Source: Fusobacterium sp. (GTDB lineage: Bacteria > Fusobacteriota > Fusobacteriia > Fusobacteriales > Fusobacteriaceae). From it: a DNA stretch of 9,718 nucleotides. A program made the translations under genes and the position numbers. Position 1 is the stretch's first letter. Each line of letters opens with the position of its first letter. Positions 1 through 5,794 of this stretch are shown one piece after another. The notes beneath the pieces were generated by a model. That model was not told the DNA's origin, did not search any database, and saw only the letters and a program-made list of their open reading frames with translations. The stretch is from contig JAHHTB010000069.1 in NCBI GenBank assembly GCA_020024855.1, positions 1 through 9,718 on the forward strand, written 5' to 3'.

Positions 1-519
1 AATTATTATTCTCTTATCAAATTCTGTATAAAAGAAATTTTCTCTATATTCTTTTTCCCTTTTCACTAAAGAAAGAATATAATAATATTGTTTATTTAAA
101 TATTTTTGAATTTCTCCACCATTTACAGGATATTTTATATTTCTAGTTTCTTTATCAATTATCTTCTTATCATTTTCATCTACAAAAGAAGCTGATTTAA
201 AGAAAGTTCTTTCAATTCCTATTCCATCCTCATTAATAACACTTTCTACATCTTCATAAAGCTCTTTTGGAAGAATAAAGTTTACATTTTGCTCTCCCTT
301 TTCATCTCTATTTTTTAAAAAATTTTCAAATCTAGACATAAAAACAATTTTATCTTTTTGATTTTTAGGATAATTTATTTCATACATATATAAAGTGTAA
401 GCACCTTGAGAAATATTTTTATTAAAAGTTATTCTTTCACTTTTATCCTTTCTTAAAACTATGTGATCACATCCTACAAAAAGAAAAATACAAAATAAAA
501 AATAAAATATTTTTTTCAT
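1..519 (-). CDS. Putative lipoprotein of unknown function (3' end beyond window)
   Basis: An open frame of 173 codons runs from ATG at 519-517 to the left edge of the window with no stop, so the C-terminus is missing. The N-terminus is a lipoprotein signal peptide: two lysines after Met, a hydrophobic stretch (IFYFLFCIFLFVG), then Cys17 as the likely lipidated residue; Phe at -3 is not the most usual lipobox residue. The rest is charged, Lys/Glu/Asn-rich and soluble, as expected of a protein tethered to a membrane and facing outward. I do not recognise the family. The start shares one base with the uvrC stop (TAATG), and its ribosome site AAGGAGG lies inside the last uvrC codons (KEE), so translation is probably coupled to uvrC. 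Gene reality is well supported by the signal peptide, ribosome site and long open frame; function is unknown. Confidence 0.85.
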   Translation of the reverse strand, partial: MKKIFYFLFCIFLFVGCDHIVLRKDKSERITFNKNISQGAYTLYMYEINYPKNQKDKIVFMSRFENFLKNRDEKGEQNVNFILPKELYEDVESVINEDGIGIERTFFKSASFVDENDKKIIDKETRNIKYPVNGGEIQKYLNKQYYYILSLVKREKEYRENFFYTEFDKRIII

Positions 520-2297
520 TATTCCTCCTTATTTAATGTTTCCAAAAGAAAAATTGCTATTTTCTCTGGAAGTATAAGTTTTAATTCTTCTAATTTTGCT
601 TCTTTTATATTTTTTACAGAACCAAATTGCTTTAAAAGTTTTTCTCTCCTTACAGGTCCTATTCCTTGAATTTTATCAAGCTCACTACTTATTACTCTCT
701 TACTTCTCAATTTTCTATGATATGTAATTCCAAATCTGTGAGCCTCATCTCTAACTCTTATTAAAATTTTTAATCCCTCTTCTGAATGAGAAAAAACAAA
801 TGGTTCATTATCACCATATTTATATATCAGTTCTTCTCTTTCTGCAAGACTTAAAAGATCTGCAATATTATCTTTTCCTAATTTTTTTAAAACTTCCCCA
901 GCTGCATTAATCTGCCCTATTCCACCATCTATAAGTATTACATCTGGAAAATCTTTAGGTTCTAGCTTACTGTATCTTCTTGTTATAACTTCTCTCATCA
1001 TTTCAAAATCATCTGGAGTATCTTTACATCTTATTTTAAATTTTCTATAATTTTTAGGAGATGCTTTCCCTTCAATAGAAACTGTCATTGAAGCAACTGC
1101 ATCTTTTCCTTGAATATTTGATATATCAAAACATTCTATCACTCTTGGAAAATTTTTTAATCCTAAAACTCTATGAAGTTTTGCCATTCCAGATTCTATT
1201 ACAGATTTTTTTTCATAATAAGTTACTACATCTTTATTAAGATTTAATAAAGCCATATTTAAAAGTTCTTCTCTCCTACTATTTATTTTTGGAAAATGAA
1301 GAGATATATTTTTTCCACTTTTTATTTTTAGCCATTCTTCTATTATCTCCCTATTTTCAATATATTCTGGCTGAAAAATTATATTATTTGGAATTGGATG
1401 TTTTGAATAAAATTCACTTACAATGTTTTCAAATATATCTGAATAAAATTTATTTTCTGTTGAAATATTTAGAGATATTTTTCCAAGAAGTTTTCCCTCT
1501 CTCATATTAAGAACACAAATAAAAATAATATTTCCATCAATAACAAAAGTAAATACATCTTCATCTATATCTCTTCCATACTCTGTTACTTGATTATTTA
1601 TTGCCTTTTCTATCTCATTTTTTTGTTCTCTATAAGTTATTGCTTTTTCAAATTCCATATTTTCAGAGGCTTCTAACATTTTTTTATTAAGTTCTTTTAT
1701 TATAAAATTTCCTTGTCCTTTTAAAACTTTCATAGCATTTTCTACATTTTCTTTATACTCCTCTTGTATATTTTTAAATTTGCAGGGAGCTGGACAAAGT
1801 TTCATATGATATTTAAGACATGGTCTTGATATTTCTTTATCCATATCTTTATTGCAATCTCTTATTCTAAAAATTTTTATAAGTATTTTTAAGAGAAACC
1901 AAGCACCTTGTGGATAAGGACCAAAGTAATCTCCAGTCTTAGAATTTAGAGCCTTAGTTGTTCTAATAATACTTATTTTTGGAAATTTCTCTTTAGAAAA
2001 TTTTATATATGGATATGTTTTTTCATCTTTCAAAGCAATATTATATTTAGGTGAATATTTTTTTATTAAATTATTTTCAAGAACAAAGGCATCTATCTCA
2101 CTATTACATACAATTGTTTCTATATCTTCTACATTTTTTACAAGATTTATTGTTTTTTCATCTTCATGCTCTCTATTGAAATATGAAGAAACTCTCTTTT
2201 TTAAGTTTTTTGCCTTTCCAACATAAATAACCTTATTATTTTTTTTCATTAAATATACTCCTGGAAGTTCAGGAATATTAAATTTTTTTATGTCCAG
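519..2297 (-). CDS. uvrC: UvrABC excinuclease subunit C
   Basis: UvrC makes both incisions around a UvrB-bound DNA lesion in nucleotide excision repair, in the cytoplasm. Counting from a CTG start at 2297 (592 residues, normal for the family), it shows the GIY-YIG nuclease domain (GVY at 13-15, YVG at 25-27, Arg35), and four cysteines at 148, 160, 168 and 172 whose 12-8-4 spacing matches the Fe-S cysteines known in E. coli UvrC. A UvrB-binding UVR helix pair follows at about 205-238. The RNase H-like 5' nuclease has ECFDIS (Asp391), LIDGG (Asp457) and DEAHRF (His520), and a helix-hairpin-helix tail covers about 540-585. The first ATG in frame (2249) would remove GVY and the first strand of the nuclease, so I extended to CTG; no ATG, GTG or TTG exists between the in-frame TAG at 2318-2316 and 2249. 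It overlaps the rapZ end by 10 nt. Identity is certain; the exact start is inferred. Confidence 0.95.
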   Translation of the reverse strand: MDIKKFNIPELPGVYLMKKNNKVIYVGKAKNLKKRVSSYFNREHEDEKTINLVKNVEDIETIVCNSEIDAFVLENNLIKKYSPKYNIALKDEKTYPYIKFSKEKFPKISIIRTTKALNSKTGDYFGPYPQGAWFLLKILIKIFRIRDCNKDMDKEISRPCLKYHMKLCPAPCKFKNIQEEYKENVENAMKVLKGQGNFIIKELNKKMLEASENMEFEKAITYREQKNEIEKAINNQVTEYGRDIDEDVFTFVIDGNIIFICVLNMREGKLLGKISLNISTENKFYSDIFENIVSEFYSKHPIPNNIIFQPEYIENREIIEEWLKIKSGKNISLHFPKINSRREELLNMALLNLNKDVVTYYEKKSVIESGMAKLHRVLGLKNFPRVIECFDISNIQGKDAVASMTVSIEGKASPKNYRKFKIRCKDTPDDFEMMREVITRRYSKLEPKDFPDVILIDGGIGQINAAGEVLKKLGKDNIADLLSLAEREELIYKYGDNEPFVFSHSEEGLKILIRVRDEAHRFGITYHRKLRSKRVISSELDKIQGIGPVRREKLLKQFGSVKNIKEAKLEELKLILPEKIAIFLLETLNKEE

Positions 2298-3157
2298 TGG
2301 TGTCTCTCTCCTTCTCTATGACTTATATATACTGAAATATCTTTTATGTATGAAAGCTCTTTAGAAATTCTATTTGCAAAAGCAACAGATCTATGTTGTC
2401 CCCCACTACAACCAATTCCTATTGAAAGATGCTGTTTTCCGTCTTTTTTATATAGAGGAATCATATACTTTATAAGATCTAATAATTTATTGTAAAGCTC
2501 TTCTGATTCTTTAAAGCTCATAACATAATCATAAACTTCTTGATCATTTCCTGTTTTTAATTTTAATTCTTCTATATAATATGGATTTGGTAATACCCTA
2601 ACATCAAACATTAAATCCAAATCAATAGGTACGCCATATTTAAAACCAAATGATTGTATATGAATATTTATTTCTTCTTTTTTTTCTGAAACAGCAAGTT
2701 CCTTTATTTTTTTAGAAAGCATTTTATTAGAATATTCACTTGTATCTATAACAACTGTTGATCTTTCAAGAACCATATTCATAGCTTCTCTTTCTCTTTT
2801 TATACTTTCTAAAAGAGTTGGAGCTGTAAATGGATGTCTTCTTCTTGTTAAATTGTATCTATTTAAAATTACCTCATCTGATGAATCTAAAAATATCATT
2901 TGATAATCAACTTTTAAACTCTCAATACAATTAAGAAGAAGCATAAACTCTTTTGAGGATGAGATTGCTCTGTTATCTATTCCTAAAGCAAGTTTTTCAA
3001 TATTAAGTTCACTCTTTCCTTTTTCAAGATTTTGTAATAAAAAAACTGCTATCTGACAAAGAACATTATCCATTGTAAAATAACCAGAATCTTCTAAAGC
3101 TTTAAGAGCTGTTGTCTTACCTGCTCCACTTAAACCCGTAACTATAACTAGTTTCAT
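2288..3157 (-). CDS. rapZ: RapZ/YvcJ-family nucleotide-binding protein
   Basis: RapZ-family P-loop proteins bind nucleotides. In E. coli RapZ binds small RNAs and guides RNase E to GlmZ, controlling glucosamine-6-phosphate synthase; in Bacillus YvcJ hydrolyses GTP and affects competence, so the exact role here is open. The 289-residue length is typical. The Walker A loop GLSGAGKTT is at 8-16, the family block RRRHPF at 105-110, SFGFKYGVP at 169-177, FDVRVLPNPYY at 184-194 and GCSGGQHRSV at 249-258 (usually GCTGG). The last residues (REGERHHWT) are basic and His-rich; their codons also carry the uvrC ribosome site and proposed start. The ribosome site GAGGGG is 6 nt before ATG. It lies 36 nt behind the repeat lipoprotein, with no terminator between. 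Firmicutes usually keep rapZ beside yvcK and whiA; neither appears here. Confidence 0.95.
   Translation of the reverse strand: MKLVIVTGLSGAGKTTALKALEDSGYFTMDNVLCQIAVFLLQNLEKGKSELNIEKLALGIDNRAISSSKEFMLLLNCIESLKVDYQMIFLDSSDEVILNRYNLTRRRHPFTAPTLLESIKREREAMNMVLERSTVVIDTSEYSNKMLSKKIKELAVSEKKEEINIHIQSFGFKYGVPIDLDLMFDVRVLPNPYYIEELKLKTGNDQEVYDYVMSFKESEELYNKLLDLIKYMIPLYKKDGKQHLSIGIGCSGGQHRSVAFANRISKELSYIKDISVYISHREGERHHWT
2308..2313 (-). promoter_or_regulatory. Ribosome binding site proposed for the CTG start of uvrC
   Basis: AAGGAG lies inside the last codons of rapZ (Glu-Gly-Glu), 10 nt ahead of CTG at 2297-2295. The spacing is slightly long but usable, and ribosomes finishing rapZ at 2288 would be nearby. 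A second Shine-Dalgarno-like AGGAG lies 8 nt before the in-frame ATG at 2249, but it is formed by the conserved Pro-Gly-Val codons of uvrC itself. Confidence 0.5.
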
Positions 3158-3193
3158 AAATATCCCCTCTACCTAATATAAAAATAAAATAAT

Positions 3194-3865
3194 TTAGTTA
3201 TACCATCTTGTTTTTATAACTGTCCCTGATTTAGAATAAGTAATAACTTTTTCTATTTGTTTATCTTTATTATAATCTGTCCATTCTCCTATTTTTTTAT
3301 AATTTTTGTAGTTTCCCTCTTCTTGAATATTTCCATTTTCCCAATATGTTACATATCTTCCTGTTCCATTTATTATTTCATTTTGTTCTACAAGAAGCCC
3401 ATTTATATCATACCATTCAACAACACCTTCTATTCTTCCATTTTTATATGGTGTTATTGATCTTATGTTTCCATTTATATGATAAGTTATTTGATCACCT
3501 TCTTTTTTTCCTGCCACATATTTTTCTCTCATCCCAACAGTCCCATCATTTCCAAACCAAACTTTGTCCCCATCAAGGACTCCATCTTTATACTCTTCAA
3601 AATATAAAAGATGTCCTGCATATCTTATAGAAAAAATTCCTGTAAAAAGATTATTCTCTCCTTTTACATATACTTTTTTTTCTTTATTTATCCTTTTTTC
3701 TTCTATATTAACTTCTCTTATTCCTGCTTTTATTTCCTTCTCTTCTATTTGAATATATTTTTCTTCTTCATATTTAAATGTCTCATTGGGTTTAATTTGT
3801 TGATTTGTACATCCTGCTCCTATAATCACACACAGGGTTATAAATAATTTTTTTAAATTTTTCAT
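3194..3865 (-). CDS. YwqK-type (MORN_2 repeat) lipoprotein
   Basis: The 223-residue product begins with a lipoprotein signal peptide (MKNLKKLF, hydrophobic LCVIIGAG, then Cys19) and should be anchored to a membrane by its lipidated Cys. A charged Glu/Lys-rich linker (about 30-70) is followed by about five repeats of roughly 22-24 residues of the pattern Y-x-x-G-x-x-x-G-x-x-x-x-(Y/W)-x-x-N/D-G, at about 89-108, 113-132, 139-157, 162-181 and 184-203. These match the MORN_2 variant repeats of proteins often labelled 'YwqK-family antitoxin', though no toxin gene is present here and the label is weakly founded. The repeats probably form a beta-sheet surface; the ligand is unknown. It is the first gene after the promoter at 3904-3933, with AGGAGA 7 nt before ATG, and leads the rapZ-uvrC operon. 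Several short plus-strand frames over it are antisense shadows. Confidence 0.88.
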   Translation of the reverse strand: MKNLKKLFITLCVIIGAGCTNQQIKPNETFKYEEEKYIQIEEKEIKAGIREVNIEEKRINKEKKVYVKGENNLFTGIFSIRYAGHLLYFEEYKDGVLDGDKVWFGNDGTVGMREKYVAGKKEGDQITYHINGNIRSITPYKNGRIEGVVEWYDINGLLVEQNEIINGTGRYVTYWENGNIQEEGNYKNYKKIGEWTDYNKDKQIEKVITYSKSGTVIKTRWYN

Positions 3866-3903
3866 TAATTTTTCTCCTAATTTCTTTTCTTAAATAATAC
3901 TTT

Positions 3904-3933
3904 ATTATATCACGTCTACATTGCAATATTCAA
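3904..3933 (-). promoter_or_regulatory. Promoter of the lipoprotein-rapZ-uvrC operon
   Basis: On the minus strand the -35 is TTGAAT (3933-3928), the spacer is 18 nt, and the -10 is a perfect TATAAT (3909-3904) preceded by TGA, giving an extended -10 (TGnTATAAT). Transcription should start near 3897, leaving about 32 nt of leader before ATG at 3865. The spacer contains the 8-bp palindrome ATTGCAAT (3920-3927). No terminator is seen between this promoter and the left edge of the window, so the operon likely includes all four minus-strand genes. Confidence 0.75.
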
Positions 3934-4017
3934 TTAAAGAAAGATAAAAATAAATTTCAGTACAGTGCAATTATTTCGTATTCTAAAAAACCTTCTATGG
4001 ATTTTTTTTGGAAAAAG

Positions 4018-4026
4018 TGTTAGAAT
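4018..4026 (+). promoter_or_regulatory. Extended -10 promoter of the pyrophosphatase gene
   Basis: TGTTAGAAT reads as an extended -10 element (TG, one base, TAGAAT at 4021-4026). No good -35 is found at 17 nt upstream, which is tolerated for extended -10 promoters. The start would be near 4033, giving a leader of about 24 nt before ATG at 4057. It diverges from the minus-strand promoter with about 85 bp between the two -10 elements. Confidence 0.5.
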
Positions 4027-4056
4027 ATAAGAAATTTTTATTTAAGGAGGTTACTT

Positions 4057-5670
4057 ATGGAACCAGTTCTAGTTTTTGGTCATAAAAATCCAGATACAGA
4101 TTCTATATGTTCAACTATCGCAACTGCGTATTTAAAAAATGCCTGTGGAGTTAAAGCTATCCCATACAGACTTGGAAAAATAAATAAAGAAACATCTTTC
4201 ATCTTACAAAAATTTGGTATGAAAGAACCTGAACTTCTTAAAACGGTAAGTGCTCAAATTTCTGATCTTACTCATGTAAAAAAAGAAGTTATTAATGTTA
4301 ATGATTCTATTCAAGAAGCTCTTGAACTTATGACAAAAGAAAACTTCTCAAGTTTTCCAGTTGTTGATGAAAGAGGGCATTTAAAAAATATGATTTATAT
4401 CTCTGATATAGCAAACACATATTTAAAAATTGATTATTCAGATCTTTTTTCTAAGTACAGCACAACTTATGAAAATCTTATTGAGGTACTTAATGGTAAA
4501 ATTATAAGTGGAGTTTATCCTAGTGGAGAAATTACTACAAATCTTAAAGCTATCTCTGAACTTGATACTATTGAAAAAGGCGATGTTGTTATCACTACAT
4601 CTATGGCTGATGGAATTGATAGACTTATAAAAGCAGGAGCAAAAGTTATAATTGTTTGTTGTAAAGAAGATGATTTTATAAGTCCACGTGTAACTTCTGA
4701 ATGTGCAATTATGATTGTAAAACATTCTCTATTTAAAACAATTTCTCTTATAAGTCAATCTATTTCTGTAGGAGCTATTCTTCAAAATAGAAATTTCTAT
4801 AGTTTCAAAAAAGATGATTTCCTTCATGAGATAAAAGATATCATGAAAGATTCCACTCAAACAAATTTCCCTGTTATAGATAATGATGGAAAAGTTTATG
4901 GAACTATAAGAACTAAAAACTTAATTAATTTTACTAGAAAAAAAGTTATTCTTGTTGATCATAATGAATTTTCTCAATCAGTAGATGGACTTCAAGATGC
5001 TCAAATCTTACAGGTTATTGATCATCATAAATTTGCAAATTTCCAAACTAATGATCCTGTCAAAATTACAGCTGAAGCTGTTGGATGTTCTTCTACAATA
5101 GTTTATTCTTTATTTAAAGAAGCTGGTGTTGTTCCCTCTAAAGAAATTGCAGGAATAATGTTAAGTGCTATCATCTCTGATACTCTTCTTTTTAGATCAC
5201 CAACTTGCACTAAAAAAGATGAGAAAACTGCTGAAGAACTTGGAAAATTAGCTGAAATTGATGACATTTATAAATATGGTATGGAAATGCTTATTGCAGG
5301 AACATCATTTGATAATAATACTCCACCTGAAATTTTAAATCTTGATAAAAAAGAATTTAATATGAGTGGAACAAATATGGCTATTGCTCAAGTAAATACT
5401 GTTGATGTAGATGGACTTCTAAAAATGAAATCTGAATTTGAAAAAGCTATAAAAGATGAAATCAATTCATACAACTACGATATTTTTCTTTTTGTTATTA
5501 CAGATATCATAAATTCAAATTCAACCCTTGTTGCTTATGGAGAAAAAACAAATCTTGTTGAACTTGCATTTAATAAAAATCTTATTAATAACCAAATGCT
5601 ACTTAAAGGAGTTGTTTCTAGAAAAAAACAAATTCTTCCATTCCTTATGGCAGCAACTCAAAGTTTATAA
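4057..5670 (+). CDS. ppaC: Family II manganese-dependent inorganic pyrophosphatase with CBS and DRTGG domains
   Basis: It hydrolyses pyrophosphate to two phosphates in the cytoplasm, pulling biosynthetic reactions forward. The DHH catalytic domain begins at the N-terminus: GHKNPDTDS at 8-16 gives metal ligands His9, Asp13 and Asp15. It resumes after an insert with VDHNE (300-304), the name-giving DHH (322-324) and SDT (Asp375); the C-terminal DHHA2 domain carries the substrate-binding SRKKQ at 521-525. The insert of about 220 residues holds a first CBS motif (about 77-125), a DRTGG domain (about 140-235) and a second CBS motif (about 245-292). This layout makes 537 residues, against about 310 for the simple family II enzyme. 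In characterised CBS pyrophosphatases AMP and ADP inhibit and, in DRTGG-containing ones, diadenosine polyphosphates activate; I infer similar control here. AAGGAGG is 6 nt before ATG. The gene is monocistronic, with its own promoter and terminator. Confidence 0.95.
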   Translation: MEPVLVFGHKNPDTDSICSTIATAYLKNACGVKAIPYRLGKINKETSFILQKFGMKEPELLKTVSAQISDLTHVKKEVINVNDSIQEALELMTKENFSSFPVVDERGHLKNMIYISDIANTYLKIDYSDLFSKYSTTYENLIEVLNGKIISGVYPSGEITTNLKAISELDTIEKGDVVITTSMADGIDRLIKAGAKVIIVCCKEDDFISPRVTSECAIMIVKHSLFKTISLISQSISVGAILQNRNFYSFKKDDFLHEIKDIMKDSTQTNFPVIDNDGKVYGTIRTKNLINFTRKKVILVDHNEFSQSVDGLQDAQILQVIDHHKFANFQTNDPVKITAEAVGCSSTIVYSLFKEAGVVPSKEIAGIMLSAIISDTLLFRSPTCTKKDEKTAEELGKLAEIDDIYKYGMEMLIAGTSFDNNTPPEILNLDKKEFNMSGTNMAIAQVNTVDVDGLLKMKSEFEKAIKDEINSYNYDIFLFVITDIINSNSTLVAYGEKTNLVELAFNKNLINNQMLLKGVVSRKKQILPFLMAATQSL

Positions 5671-5676
5671 TAATAC

Positions 5677-5705
5677 AAAGCTCTCAAATTTCTGGGAGCT
5701 TTTTT
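5677..5705 (+). terminator. Rho-independent terminator after the pyrophosphatase gene
   Basis: AAGCTCTC (5678-5685) pairs with GGGAGCTT (5694-5701), with one G-T wobble and an 8-nt loop, and can extend by one A-T pair. A run of T follows directly (to 5705). It starts 7 nt after the stop codon and separates this gene from ygiQ. Confidence 0.85.
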
Positions 5706-5750
5706 ATATAATTCTATTTTCAAAACAAACTATCTATTTTTAGGATTTTA

Positions 5751-5759
5751 TGATAAAAT
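5751..5759 (+). promoter_or_regulatory. Extended -10 promoter of ygiQ-der
   Basis: TGATAAAAT has the extended -10 form (TG, one base, TAAAAT at 5754-5759). The -35 position is poor. Predicted start is near 5766, about 29 nt before ATG at 5795, and it lies just after the upstream terminator, where a new promoter is needed. Confidence 0.5.
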
Positions 5760-5794
5760 AATAGCAAATCAAAAAAATATGGTGAGGTTTAATA

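Noticed and set aside
1289..1510. Plus-strand 73-codon frame inside uvrC
   Set aside because: Lies fully antisense to the conserved uvrC, has no ribosome site and shows only shadow-type hydrophobic composition.
3257..3847. Several overlapping plus-strand open frames opposite the repeat lipoprotein
   Set aside because: They are Phe/Ile/Leu/Tyr/Ser-rich antisense shadows of AT-rich coding sequence, with no ribosome sites or recognisable domains; the minus-strand frame has signal peptide, repeats and a ribosome site.
3194..3865. Toxin-antitoxin module suggested by the YwqK 'antitoxin' family name
   Set aside because: No small toxin-like gene is adjacent and the product is an exported lipoprotein, so a cytoplasmic antitoxin role is not supported.
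4438..4725. Minus-strand frame opposite the pyrophosphatase gene
   Set aside because: Antisense shadow rich in Cys, Ser, Phe and Asn with no family features.
5528..5743. Plus-strand frame overlapping the end of the pyrophosphatase gene and crossing its terminator
   Set aside because: Out of frame with a well-supported gene, no ribosome site, and it reads through a clear terminator hairpin.
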